Assembly (NCBI GenBank): GCA_029851945.1
Contig: JARKUZ010000078.1
Coordinates: 15,459-79,458, forward strand
Direction of reading: 5' to 3'
DNA length: 64,000 nucleotides
Source: Terrisporobacter sp.
Lineage (GTDB): Bacteria; Bacillota_A; Clostridia; Peptostreptococcales; Peptostreptococcaceae
Part shown: piece after piece, positions 54,216 through 64,000 of the stretch
Layout: every line of letters begins with the position of its first letter
How positions within the stretch are numbered: the stretch's first letter is position 1
Notes under the pieces: generated by a model
The model's input: the letters and a program-made list of their open reading frames with translations, nothing else
Told to the model about the DNA's origin: nothing
The model's database searches: none
Made by a program: the position numbers and the translations under genes

Positions 54216-55218
54216 TTTAAAAGATAAAAGCTTAATTAATAATAAAAATAAACATAAGAAAAGAAAGCAAAATTTAAATACACCAATAGTTATATTAACT
54301 ATCATGATATTAGTTTCATGTGCATTGTTTCTAACTGTTGGAATTAACTCTGGAAGTATGGAATACGCACTTTCAAAAAGGATACCAAAACTAATAGCAA
54401 TAGCACTTACAGGTGCATGTATTGGGTTTTCAACTATAGTATTCCAAACTATAACAGATAATAGAATACTAACACCTAGTGTGATGGGGATAGATTCTTT
54501 ATATGTATCTATACAAACAGTATTAATATTTGTATTTGGATCAACAAGTATTTTTGTATCTGATAGAAGACTTAACTTTTTAATATGTATAGTATTCATG
54601 GTTATTGGTTCTTTAGGACTATACAAATTAGTATTTAAAAAAGAAAATACCAATATAATGTTTTTACTATTAGTAGGAATGATATGTGGAACATTTTTCA
54701 AAAGTCTATCTTCATTTATGCAAATGGTAATAGATCCAAATGAGTATCTAGTTCTTCAAAATAAATTATTTGCTAGTTTTAATAATGTTAATGTAGAAAT
54801 ACTAGTATTGTCAGTAATAATATTACTTTTAATAATTCCATTTGTATGTGATGATATAAAATATTTTGATGTAATGAGTTTAGGTAAGGACCATGCTATT
54901 AATTTAGGGGTAGATTATGACAAATTAATGAAAAAATCTTTAATAATAATATCTATACTTATAGCGGTATCAACTGCATTAGTGGGGCCTGTAACATTCT
55001 TAGGTATTTTAGTAGCTAATATAGCTCGTGAAATGATAAAGACTTATAAGCATAGCTATATTATTACAGTATCCATATTAGTGAGTATATTTACTTTAGT
55101 ATTTGGTCAGTTAATGATAGAAAGAATTCTAAAGTTAAGTACTCCTGTAAGTGTAATAATTAACATGATAGGTGGAGTTTACTTTATGTATCTACTTTAT
55201 AAGGAGAGCAGAATATGA
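54205..55218 (+). CDS. Iron-siderophore ABC permease (YclO-like)
   Basis: The second FecCD-type permease, 337 residues, with a basic cytoplasmic N-terminus (NNKNKHKKRKQN) before the first membrane segment. SKRIPKLIAIALTGACIGFSTIVFQTITDNRILTPSVMGIDSLYV and GPVTFLGILVANIAREM are the family motifs. It overlaps the first permease by 11 bases and has AAGGAGG upstream. The two permeases form the membrane channel as a heterodimer. Confidence 0.9.
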   Translation: MQANLKDKSLINNKNKHKKRKQNLNTPIVILTIMILVSCALFLTVGINSGSMEYALSKRIPKLIAIALTGACIGFSTIVFQTITDNRILTPSVMGIDSLYVSIQTVLIFVFGSTSIFVSDRRLNFLICIVFMVIGSLGLYKLVFKKENTNIMFLLLVGMICGTFFKSLSSFMQMVIDPNEYLVLQNKLFASFNNVNVEILVLSVIILLLIIPFVCDDIKYFDVMSLGKDHAINLGVDYDKLMKKSLIIISILIAVSTALVGPVTFLGILVANIAREMIKTYKHSYIITVSILVSIFTLVFGQLMIERILKLSTPVSVIINMIGGVYFMYLLYKESRI

Positions 55219-55970
55219 TTGAAGTAAGAAATTTAAGTAAAAAATATGATGATAAAAAGGTGGTACATAATGTATCACTTAAAATAGAAAAAGGTAAGAT
55301 AACTTCTTTTATAGGTCCTAATGGAGCAGGAAAAAGTACAGCACTATCTATGATAACAAGACTTATGAAAAGAGATAGTGGACAAGTCTTTATTGAAGGT
55401 AAAGAATTAGAGACTTGGGATAAAAAAGAATTATCTAAAAAAATAGCAATACTTAAGCAGTCTAATAATATAAATATTAGACTTACAATAAGAGAGCTTG
55501 TAAGTTTTGGAAGATTCCCTTATTGTGATGGAAAACTAACAGCAGAAGATAATAAGTATGTTGATGAAGCTATAGAATATATGAGGCTTACTGAACTACA
55601 AGATAGATATCTTGATGAGTTAAGTGGTGGTCAAAGACAAAGGGCTTATATAGCTATGGTTATAGCTCAAGGAACAGAATACATATTCTTAGATGAGCCA
55701 TTAAATAACTTAGATATGAATAATTCGGTTCAGATGATGAAGGTTCTTAGAAGATTATGTGATGATTTAGGAAAAACAATAATACTTGTTATGCATGATA
55801 TTAACTTCACATCTTGCTACTCTGACTATATAATATGTTTAAAAAATGGAATGATAGCAAAAGAGGGAAATGTAGAAGAAATAATTAATAAAGAAACTTT
55901 AGAGAGTATTTATGAGATGAACTTTAAAGTTGAAGAAATTGATGGTAACAGAATAAGTATATATTACTAA
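55215..55970 (+). CDS. Iron-siderophore ABC ATPase (YclP-like)
   Basis: A 251-residue ATP-binding subunit: Walker A GPNGAGKST, Q-loop AILKQSNNIN, signature LSGGQRQRAYIAMV, Walker B YIFLDEPLNNLD and the switch histidine LVMHDINF. It powers the two permeases encoded just before, overlapping the second by 4 bases. The YclP-type order and FGRFPYCDGKLT motif fit FepC/FecE-like ATPases. Confidence 0.93.
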   Translation: MIEVRNLSKKYDDKKVVHNVSLKIEKGKITSFIGPNGAGKSTALSMITRLMKRDSGQVFIEGKELETWDKKELSKKIAILKQSNNINIRLTIRELVSFGRFPYCDGKLTAEDNKYVDEAIEYMRLTELQDRYLDELSGGQRQRAYIAMVIAQGTEYIFLDEPLNNLDMNNSVQMMKVLRRLCDDLGKTIILVMHDINFTSCYSDYIICLKNGMIAKEGNVEEIINKETLESIYEMNFKVEEIDGNRISIYY

Positions 55971-55987
55971 AAAATAAGAAACGTATT

Positions 55988-56014
55988 TTAACTGGCTGAA
56001 AGGTCAGTTTTATA
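55988..56014 (+). terminator. Weak hairpin between ATPase and binding-protein genes
   Basis: AACTGGC pairs with GTCAGTT (one wobble) around TGAAAG, then TTAT. It may partly end the upstream transcript. Confidence 0.4.
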
Positions 56015-56026
56015 TAACAAAATTAA

Positions 56027-56041
56027 TGATAATGATTATCT
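56027..56041 (+). promoter_or_regulatory. Fur box 3
   Basis: TGATAATGATTATCT fits the 7-1-7 Fur consensus almost perfectly; it lies 29 bases before the binding-protein start and suggests separate Fur control. Confidence 0.85.
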
Positions 56042-56069
56042 ATATTAATAAAATAAAGGAGATGAAAAA

Positions 56070-57017
56070 ATGAACAAAAAAGTCGCAGCAATAATATTGG
56101 CAGTATTAGTAGTAATAATAGGTGTATTTTCATTAAGCATGAAAAAAGATAAAAATACAGATTCTAATGCAAATAGCACGATAACAATAACTGATTCAAC
56201 AGGAGAAAATGTTGAAGTAACAAAAAATCCTCAGAGAGTAGTGGTATTTGATTACGGTGTGGCAGATATATTAAAAAATATAGGTGTTGAAATAGTAGGT
56301 TTACCTAAATCAGGTACATTACCAGAGATATTATCATTTTATAAAGATGATAAATATGCAAATGTTGGAGATTTAAAAAATCCTGATTTTGAAGCAATTG
56401 AAGCTTTAAATCCTGATTTAATAATAATAAGTGGAAGACAAGCTGATATGGTAGATGATTTCAAAGAAATAGCTACTACAGTAAATTTAGCAGTAGATGG
56501 ACAAAATTATATGGAAACTTTCAAAGCTACTTTAGATAATGTTGGAAAAATATTTGACAAAGAAGACGCTGTAAAAGATAAATTAGATGAAATAGAAGCT
56601 AAAATAGCAGAAATAAATAAAACTGTAACTAAAAAAGGATTAACAGCTACAACTGTTATGGCTAGTGAAGGTAATATAAGTGTATTCTCAAACGAATCAA
56701 GATATGGAATCGTATATAATGAATTAGGATTTGAAAATGTGGATAAAAATATAGAATCTTCAAACCATGGTCAACAGATATCATTTGAATATTTCTTAGA
56801 AAATAAACCGGACTATCTATTTATTGTAGATAGAGGTGCTGTTACTGGAAAAGGTGATTCTGCAAAATCATTATTTGATAATGAAATAATAAATAATACA
56901 GAAGTAGCTAAAAATGATAGAATGGTATACCTAGATTCAGTTGTATGGTATACAATGACTGGTGGTATAGAATCTACAATGAAAATGTTAAATGAAATAG
57001 AACAAGCAATAAAATAA
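56070..57017 (+). CDS. Iron-siderophore binding protein (YclQ-like), no lipobox
   Basis: A 315-residue substrate-binding protein of the FepB/Peripla_BP_2 family. The N-terminus is basic plus hydrophobic (KKVAAIILAVLVVIIGVFSLS), then a polar linker, and the domain starts at TITITDSTGENVEVTKNPQRVVVFDYG. YclQ-type proteins are usually lipoproteins, but no cysteine follows the hydrophobic part here, so it is probably held by the uncleaved segment. It captures ferric siderophore for the permeases. It has its own Fur box and a GGAGATG site. Confidence 0.88.
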   Translation: MNKKVAAIILAVLVVIIGVFSLSMKKDKNTDSNANSTITITDSTGENVEVTKNPQRVVVFDYGVADILKNIGVEIVGLPKSGTLPEILSFYKDDKYANVGDLKNPDFEAIEALNPDLIIISGRQADMVDDFKEIATTVNLAVDGQNYMETFKATLDNVGKIFDKEDAVKDKLDEIEAKIAEINKTVTKKGLTATTVMASEGNISVFSNESRYGIVYNELGFENVDKNIESSNHGQQISFEYFLENKPDYLFIVDRGAVTGKGDSAKSLFDNEIINNTEVAKNDRMVYLDSVVWYTMTGGIESTMKMLNEIEQAIK

Positions 57018-57065
57018 TAAGTATTTATTAAAAGTAGTCAAATAGTAAAATTATAATGCAAATAA

Positions 57066-57112
57066 ATGAAAAGCTATGAAATTAGGGTTTAGATTTCATA
57101 GCTTTTTAAATT
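57066..57112 (+). terminator. Terminator after the binding-protein gene
   Basis: AAAAGCTATGAAAT pairs with ATTTCATAGCTTTT around a 9-base loop. Confidence 0.85.
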
Positions 57113-57145
57113 ACTAAATAAATAAAAGTACAGGGAGAATTAAAT

Positions 57146-57574
57146 ATGAGTAATTGGATTATATATGCGCTTTTAGCAGCAGTAAGTGCAAGTTTTGTTA
57201 CAGTATTTTCAAAACTAGGAGTAAGTAGTTTACCAGCTTCTTTAGCAACTAGTGTAAGAGCTATTATTATGGCTGTTTTTTTAGTAATAGTATCTTTGAG
57301 TAGAGGAGATTTTAGTAATATGCAACAATTACTAAGTCAAAGAAATAATTTATTATTTTTAGTTTTTTCTGGGGTAGCAGGAGCTATGTCATGGTTATTT
57401 TTAAACATGGCATTGAAGGAAGGAAAGGCCTGGCAAGTTGCTCCCATTGATAAACTATCTGTAGTTTTAACTGTGATTATATCAGTTTTAATATTTAAAG
57501 AAGAAATAACAACTAAAGGAATTATAGGTGTTTGTTTTATTGCACTTGGTTCTATATTAGTTGCTTTAGCATAA
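57146..57574 (+). CDS. Short EamA-family transporter
   Basis: A 142-residue protein with five hydrophobic segments forming one EamA unit (ALLAAVSASFVTVFSKLGVS at the start, IDKLSVVLTVIISVLIFKEEITTKGIIG near the end). The length is normal for the short bacterial/archaeal transporter branch, which works as a dimer, so it is not a truncated long EamA. The substrate is unknown. AGGGAGAA precedes the ATG. Confidence 0.85.
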   Translation: MSNWIIYALLAAVSASFVTVFSKLGVSSLPASLATSVRAIIMAVFLVIVSLSRGDFSNMQQLLSQRNNLLFLVFSGVAGAMSWLFLNMALKEGKAWQVAPIDKLSVVLTVIISVLIFKEEITTKGIIGVCFIALGSILVALA

Positions 57575-57745
57575 AAATTTAGATAAATATAATAGACTTT
57601 AAAACTTTGCTATGAAATATATTTTGAAGTTATGATAAGATCTTAATTTTTGTACTACTTTAACATATTAGTGTAATATTGAAAAAAGAGTTAAAACCTT
57701 TAATAAGATATTAATACCCATATAAAAATGTATTATTAAACAAAG

Positions 57746-57798
57746 TTATGTTTATTGTTTGAATAAAATAAAAAATATACTATAATTAAGTAGAAATA
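57746..57798 (+). repeat. Promoter-region repeat, copy A (upstream of ROK kinase)
   Basis: This 53-base stretch matches 61306-61358 at nearly all positions: TTATGTTTA, then TGAATAAAATA, AAAATATACTATAATTAA and AGAAATAA. It includes a TATAAT -10 box (57781-57786) with TTGAAT 16 bases before. It is the only clear signal in the 57575-57904 gap. Confidence 0.75.
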
Positions 57799-57904
57799 AA
57801 GTTAATAAATAAGAAAAAGTAAGTATTTTAAGATGGAAGTTAAAAATAATTTTAAATATTGTATTTTAAATTATGAAATATATATTTTATATGGGAGGAT
57901 AACT

Positions 57905-58840
57905 ATGAAAAAATACTCATTAGGGATAGATATAGGAGGAACTACAGTAAAACTTGGCTTGTTTACTTTGGAAGGAGAACTATTAAAAAAATGGGAAATA
58001 GAAACAAGAAAAATAGAGAATGGTAAATATATACTAGAAGATATAACAGAATCTATTAATGATGTATTGGAAAAAGAAAATATTAACAAAGGTTTAGTTT
58101 TGGGTGCAGGAGTAGGTGTTCCAGGTCCTGTGACAAATGATGGATGGGTACAAGGATGTGTTAATCTTGGATGGCCTGTTTTCAATGTAGCAAAATCATT
58201 AGAAAGCATATTAGAAGTGCCAGTAAAAGTAGCTAATGACGCTAATATCGCGGCCCTTGGTGAAATGTTTAAAGGCGGTGGAAAAGGATATAAAAATATG
58301 GTAATGGTTACTCTTGGAACTGGAGTCGGAGGAGGAATTATAATAGATGGAAATATTATAGCTGGCTCTACAGGTGCAGGGGGTGAAATAGGTCATATTA
58401 GAGTGAATAATAAAGAAAAAGAGTCTTGTAATTGTGGTGGAAAAGGATGTTTAGAGCAATATGCTTCAGCTACTGGAATCGTTAAAATTGCTAAAGAAAT
58501 ATTAAATAATAATAATGATGAGTCAAAACTTAGACAAATTGAAGCTATAACGGCTAAAGATATTTTTGATTTAGCTAAAGAAGATGATAAAGTTGCTTTG
58601 GAGATAGTTGATAAATTTAGTTATATATTAGGAAGTGCTTTAGCTAACATAGCTTGTATATCTAATCCAGAAGTTTTTGTAATAGGTGGAGGTGTATCTA
58701 AAGCAGGAGATATGCTATTAGATAAAGTGAAGAAATATTATAAAGAAACAGGGTTCTACGCTGTTACTAATGCAGAATTTAAATTGGCCATTTTAGGAAA
58801 TGACGCAGGGATTTATGGTGGAGCTAAACTAGTTCAATAA
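57905..58840 (+). CDS. ROK-family glucokinase
   Basis: A 311-residue sugar kinase: ATP motif LGIDIGGTTVKLGLF, GAGVGVPGPVTNDG, VANDANIAALGE with catalytic Asp, TLGTGVGGGIIIDG, and the zinc site GEIGHI with CNCGGKGCLEQYAS. It phosphorylates glucose or a related hexose with ATP. ATG 57905 is preferred because GGGAGG precedes it; an upstream frame opening at 57833 has no site. It sits before a PTS gene and may use free glucose released from the imported sugar. Confidence 0.92.
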   Translation: MKKYSLGIDIGGTTVKLGLFTLEGELLKKWEIETRKIENGKYILEDITESINDVLEKENINKGLVLGAGVGVPGPVTNDGWVQGCVNLGWPVFNVAKSLESILEVPVKVANDANIAALGEMFKGGGKGYKNMVMVTLGTGVGGGIIIDGNIIAGSTGAGGEIGHIRVNNKEKESCNCGGKGCLEQYASATGIVKIAKEILNNNNDESKLRQIEAITAKDIFDLAKEDDKVALEIVDKFSYILGSALANIACISNPEVFVIGGGVSKAGDMLLDKVKKYYKETGFYAVTNAEFKLAILGNDAGIYGGAKLVQ

Positions 58841-58861
58841 AATATAATATAAACTTGAAAG

Positions 58862-58892
58862 TAGTATGCATTTTTAGCATACTATTTTTTTG
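58862..58892 (+). terminator. Terminator after the ROK gene
   Basis: TAGTATGC (58862-58869), loop ATTTTTA, GCATACTA (58877-58884), then TTTTTTT. The stem is identical to the one after the LacI-type gene at 62068. Confidence 0.9.
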
Positions 58893-58949
58893 ATGAAAAA
58901 AGAAATTACTATCTGAATAAAAAAGATAATACATAAAGAATAAAAAATG

Positions 58950-58963
58950 TGCAAGCGGTTGCA
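58950..58963 (+). promoter_or_regulatory. LacI-family operator upstream of the PTS gene
   Basis: TGCAAGCGGTTGCA is a near-perfect palindrome of the LacI/MalR type (central CG pair region, TGCAA arms). It lies 8 bases upstream of the -35 box TTGACA (58972-58977); the likely -10 is TAGTAT (58996-59001). Confidence 0.75.
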
Positions 58964-59057
58964 TAAATTTATTGACACTGATATTATGGCTATGATAGTA
59001 TCGATATATGATAATCAATATAAAAATTATAAACAATCATATTGGTGGAGGAATTAA

Positions 59058-61160
<2,103 letters not shown>

Positions 61161-61166
61161 TATTTA

Positions 61167-61222
61167 AAAAGGAGTTATTTCGAAATAATTTATTATTTCT
61201 AGAAAATAGCTCCTTTTTAATT
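61167..61222 (+). terminator. Terminator after the PTS gene
   Basis: AAAAAGGAGTTATTTC pairs with a near complement ending GCTCCTTTTT, a long imperfect stem. Confidence 0.8.
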
Positions 61223-61305
61223 TTAAGAGGATTATTTTTAGCAAGGGACAAAGCTATTGGTGATATGATTGAAGAGCATTTATGGAGTATACAAATTATT
61301 TCTAA

Positions 61306-61358
61306 TTATGTTTACTATATGAATAAAATATAAAATATACTATAATTAAAAAAGAAAT
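61306..61358 (+). repeat. Promoter-region repeat, copy B (upstream of LacI-type gene)
   Basis: It matches copy A at 57746-57798 with only a few substitutions. TATAAT lies at 61341-61346. The same sequence in front of two unrelated genes suggests common control or an old duplication. Confidence 0.75.
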
Positions 61359-61392
61359 AATAAGGAAAATATATTATAACTAGGAGATAAAT

Positions 61393-62064
61393 ATGAAGGT
61401 TACAATAAAAGATGTAGCAAAAGAGGCAGATGTTGCAGTATCAACAGTATCGAGGGTTATTTCTAATAGTAGCAGAATAAGTGTTAAAACAAAGCTTAAA
61501 GTTTGGGATGCAATAAAAAAATTAGATTACAAGCCTAATCAAATGGCAAGAAGCCTTGCAACACAAAAAACTAATATATTAGCTGTAATTTTACCACAGT
61601 GGGTTAATGGTTCTTTTTCAAATATGTTTTTTATGCAAATTTTCAAGGGAATTAGTTCATGTGCTAAAGAAAGAGGATATTTTATTATGTATGCTTTTAA
61701 AGAAGAAGATGATGATAATTGGATGAGTAAATTTGTGCAAAGTAATTTTGTAGAAGGGGTTTTATTATTTCATGAAGAAGATGAGAGTGATTATATAGAA
61801 TATCTAAAGAAGATAGAATTTCCTTTTGTATCAGTTGGTATTCCAAAAGAATTAGAAAGTTATTTAAAAATTGATAGTGAGGAAGATAAAGAGATACATG
61901 AGGCTAATGGAAAATATTTAGGGAGCTATACAACAAAAATAATGATAGATAAATTAGAAAACAATGAGGTAAATAATTATCAGATAATAAATGCTAAGTT
62001 TATTGAGAAAGAGCCTATGCTTGAGAGGATGAAAAGTATGTTTTTATATAATAGACATGTATAG
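61393..62064 (+). CDS. LacI-family regulator with shortened sensor domain
   Basis: A 223-residue protein; full LacI relatives have about 330. The helix-turn-helix (TIKDVAKEADVAVSTVSRVIS) and hinge (YKPNQMARSLATQKTNILAVIL) are complete, and the sensor core begins normally to about residue 160 (FPFVSVGIP). Then DSEEDKEIHEANGKYLGSYTTKIMIDKLENNEVNNYQ jumps straight to the usual C-terminal end. About 110 residues of the ligand pocket are missing in frame. DNA binding to the upstream operator is possible, but sugar sensing is doubtful. AGGAG precedes the ATG. Confidence 0.85.
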   Translation: MKVTIKDVAKEADVAVSTVSRVISNSSRISVKTKLKVWDAIKKLDYKPNQMARSLATQKTNILAVILPQWVNGSFSNMFFMQIFKGISSCAKERGYFIMYAFKEEDDDNWMSKFVQSNFVEGVLLFHEEDESDYIEYLKKIEFPFVSVGIPKELESYLKIDSEEDKEIHEANGKYLGSYTTKIMIDKLENNEVNNYQIINAKFIEKEPMLERMKSMFLYNRHV

Positions 62065-62065
62065 A

Positions 62066-62099
62066 AATAGTATGCTAATAAGGGCATACTATTTTTTTA
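62066..62099 (+). terminator. Terminator after the LacI-type gene
   Basis: TAGTATGC (62068-62075), loop TAATAAGG, GCATACTA (62084-62091), then TTTTTTT; the stem matches the ROK terminator. Confidence 0.9.
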
Positions 62100-62245
62100 T
62101 ATAGATTGATACATTAAGACAACATTTACATTCATGTATAAGTAAATAAAATTAAAAAAATATACATTTTAACCTGTAAAAATGCTAAAAATATATGCAG
62201 TTATTATTTTAATAATGAAATAACATATGAAGAGAGGGTTAATCT

Positions 62246-63832
62246 ATGACAAAAAGACTATTCTATAATGGAGATATTATAACATTAGAAGATGAGCTAT
62301 ATGCAGAAGCTGTACTAGTTCAAGATGGCAAAATTAAAAAAGTAGGTAAAAAAGATGATTTAATGAAAGATGCTGGAGATGCTGAAATGGTGGACTTACA
62401 AGGTAAAACATTAATACCATCATTTATTGATCCACACAGTCACTTTTTTGGATATGCAAACTCTAAATTACAAGTAAATTTAGAGGATGCAGTTGATTTT
62501 AATGACATATCAGAAAGAATCAAAAACTTTATCGAAAAAAATAATGTTAAAAAAGGTGATTGGATAGTTGCGAATAACTTTGATTATAATACATTAGCAG
62601 AAAAAACATATCCAAGAATTGATTTTGTTGATAAGATTGCGCCAGACAATCCTCTTATAATTTCAAATAAATCAGGACATAATGGTGTATTTAACTCACT
62701 GGCTATGGAAGGGTTAGGAATAACAGCTGATACTCCAGATCCAGAGGGTGGGGTAATTTACAAAGAAAATGGTAAGTTAACTGGGTATTTAGAAGAAAAT
62801 GCATATATAAACAATGTTCAAAGAGCTCCAATGCCGTCTACAGAAGATATTATGAAAGCTGTTATGGAAGCACAAGATGACTATGCATCCTTTGGTATAA
62901 CAACAATGCAAGAAGGTATGATAGTTCCAGCACTTGCTGACTTCTTAGCCTATATAGCTAATTCTAGTATGTTAAAGTTAGATTATATAGGATTTGTTGA
63001 TATTAGAGAAAAAGAAAAAGTATTATCTAAATTAGAAGGCTGTGTAAAGCAATATAAAAATCACTTTAAAGTTGGTGGATTTAAAACTTTCTTAGATGGT
63101 TCACCACAAGCTAGAACTGCATTTATGAGAACCGATTATCTAGGAGAAGAAAAAGGATATAGAGCTTATCCTGCTATGGGTGGAGAAGAATTAGAAGGGC
63201 TTATAGAAATAGCATTAAAAGATAATATGCAACTTTTAGCTCACTGTAATGGTGATGCTGCTGTTGCTCAATATATGGAACAATATAAAATAGCAAAAGA
63301 AAAATTAAATTCAACAAATGATATAAGACCAGTAATTATACATGCTCAATTAATAGGCGTAGATCAGTTACCAGAAGTTAAAAAACTTGGTATGATACCA
63401 TCATTCTTTATTGGCCACGTTTATCATTGGGGAAATATACATGTTGATAATTTTGGATTTGAGAGAGCTAGTCAGATATCTCCTGCTAAATCAGCTTTAG
63501 ATGAAGGGATTAAATTTACATTCCATCAAGACGCACCAGTTATAGAACCAAATATGATAGAAACTATGTGGATTGCTGTAAATAGAAAAATGAAAGATGG
63601 AACAGTTCTTGGTGAAAATCAAAAAATACCAGCACTTGCAGCTTTAGAAGCAGTTACTAAAAATGGAGCTTATCAATATTTTGAAGAAGACATCAAGGGC
63701 ACTATCAAAGAAAATAAATTAGCTGACTTAGTAATACTTGATAAAAATCCATTAAAAGTAGAGCCTGATGATATAAGAAATATAAAAGTATTAGAAACAA
63801 TAAAAGAAGGACAAACTATATATAAAGCTTAA
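62246..63832 (+). CDS. YtcJ-like amidohydrolase
   Basis: A 528-residue metal-dependent hydrolase of the amidohydrolase-3 branch. Metal ligands appear in FIDPHSHFFG (HxH), GGFKTFLDGSPQARTA, LLAHCNGDAA, VIIHAQLIG and FHQDAPVIEP; the last normally reads SDxP or HxDxP. The small N- and C-terminal beta sandwich parts are present (DGKIKKVGKKDDL; GTIKENKLADLVILDKNPLKV). It lacks a signal peptide. The substrate is unknown; N-substituted amides or imides are typical. GAGAGGG lies before the ATG. Confidence 0.88.
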   Translation: MTKRLFYNGDIITLEDELYAEAVLVQDGKIKKVGKKDDLMKDAGDAEMVDLQGKTLIPSFIDPHSHFFGYANSKLQVNLEDAVDFNDISERIKNFIEKNNVKKGDWIVANNFDYNTLAEKTYPRIDFVDKIAPDNPLIISNKSGHNGVFNSLAMEGLGITADTPDPEGGVIYKENGKLTGYLEENAYINNVQRAPMPSTEDIMKAVMEAQDDYASFGITTMQEGMIVPALADFLAYIANSSMLKLDYIGFVDIREKEKVLSKLEGCVKQYKNHFKVGGFKTFLDGSPQARTAFMRTDYLGEEKGYRAYPAMGGEELEGLIEIALKDNMQLLAHCNGDAAVAQYMEQYKIAKEKLNSTNDIRPVIIHAQLIGVDQLPEVKKLGMIPSFFIGHVYHWGNIHVDNFGFERASQISPAKSALDEGIKFTFHQDAPVIEPNMIETMWIAVNRKMKDGTVLGENQKIPALAALEAVTKNGAYQYFEEDIKGTIKENKLADLVILDKNPLKVEPDDIRNIKVLETIKEGQTIYKA

Positions 63833-63877
63833 TTAGATTAATTAATATAATACAGATTAAAAGGATGCTAGAAAAAT

Positions 63878-64000
63878 TGAACTGAACCCCTTAAAGTAGA
63901 CACAAGTAAAAAAGACTTGTAAAATACTACTTTAAGGGGTGATTTTTATGCAAAGAAATAATAGAAAAAATATGAGTTATTCATTTGATATAAAACTTAG
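63878..64000 (+). mobile_element. Left end of an IS3-like insertion sequence
   Basis: TGAACTGAACCCCTTAAAGT begins the element, and an inverse match (ACTTTAAGGGGT, 63929-63940) stands just before the first frame. The terminal TG and the AACCCCTTAAAGTAGACAC pattern fit IS3/IS150-group ends. The element runs off the window. The last 50 bases before it after the amidohydrolase stop show nothing else. Confidence 0.7.
63948..64000 (+). CDS. Transposase N-terminus (orfA-like), partial
   Basis: ATG 63948 after AAGGGGTGA starts MQRNNRKNMSYSFDIKL and the frame is open at the right edge. This opening and its place behind an IS end fit the helix-turn-helix subunit of an IS3-family transposase. Too little is present for a firmer family call. 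Confidence 0.65.
   Translation, partial: MQRNNRKNMSYSFDIKL

Noticed and set aside
57146..57574. EamA protein as a truncated 10-segment transporter
   Set aside because: About 140 residues with five segments is the normal size for the short EamA branch, and the gene has a good start and stop.
61236..61332. Open stretch reading ARDKAIGDMIEEHLWSIQ between the PTS and LacI-type genes
   Set aside because: It looks like a possible gene relic, but I cannot place it in any family and there is no start or ribosome site.

Overview
The DNA is strongly AT-rich, with AGGAGG-type ribosome sites, frequent TTG/GTG starts and clostridial gene families: anaerobic cobalt-early B12 synthesis, a riboswitch-controlled methionine transporter and a glmS ribozyme. 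Gene order and protein style suggest a chromosomal segment of a Clostridia member close to the Peptostreptococcaceae (the Clostridioides, Paraclostridium, Terrisporobacter neighbourhood). This is an inference from family resemblance; no rRNA or marker search was possible.

Region 1 (1-19.5 kb) is a near-complete anaerobic cobalamin superoperon. The tail of a cobalt ECF-transporter ATPase (cbiO) and its terminator come first. A cobalamin riboswitch with a terminator platform then leads cbiP-cbiA-cbiB-cobD-pduX-cbiC-cbiD-cbiE-cbiT-cbiF-cbiG-cbiH-cbiJ-cbiK-cbiL, followed by hemC, cobA-hemD and hemB, a PP-loop ATPase, and, after a terminator, a separate precorrin-2 dehydrogenase gene. Together these take 5-aminolevulinate to adenosylcobinamide phosphate, including the aminopropanol-phosphate arm (PduX, CobD). 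hemA/hemL and the lower-ligand genes (cobU, cobS, cobT) are not in the window.

Region 2 (19.6-35.5 kb) is mixed housekeeping and accessory content: a VanZ-like protein, an aromatic-acid-exporter-type protein, a kinase plus CYTH (TTD14-like) protein, an extracytoplasmic lipoprotein with a CxxC/CxxC tail, BrnQ, two ABC-2 permeases, NhaA, a Crp/Fnr regulator, a small alarmone synthetase, rhodanese and thioredoxin. Gene decay is visible here: a tpx remnant, a frameshifted nhaA and a MATE C-terminal remnant.

Region 3 (35.6-53 kb) holds an SH3/NlpC-P60 cell-wall hydrolase with near-identical internal repeats, a SAM-I riboswitch with a MetT-type transporter, uppP, a TudS-like pseudogene, a glmS ribozyme with glmS, a PHP phosphatase, a deleted yitT, a membrane protein without a usual start codon, an aminotransferase, a marR-MATE operon, a DbpA-type helicase, a phosphodiesterase and a transglutaminase-like protein.

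Region 4 (53-64 kb) holds a Fur-box-controlled yclNOPQ-type iron-siderophore importer, a short EamA protein, a ROK glucokinase, a glucose-family PTS IICBA with a LacI-type operator, an internally deleted LacI-family regulator, an amidohydrolase, and the left end of an IS3-like element running off the window.

The least explained signals are a GC-richer dispersed intergenic repeat (four copies or remnants, one at the cbiL/hemC junction), matching promoter and terminator sequences around the unrelated ROK and LacI genes, and the gene with an intact frame but no canonical start. I did not find a convincing wholly new multi-gene system.
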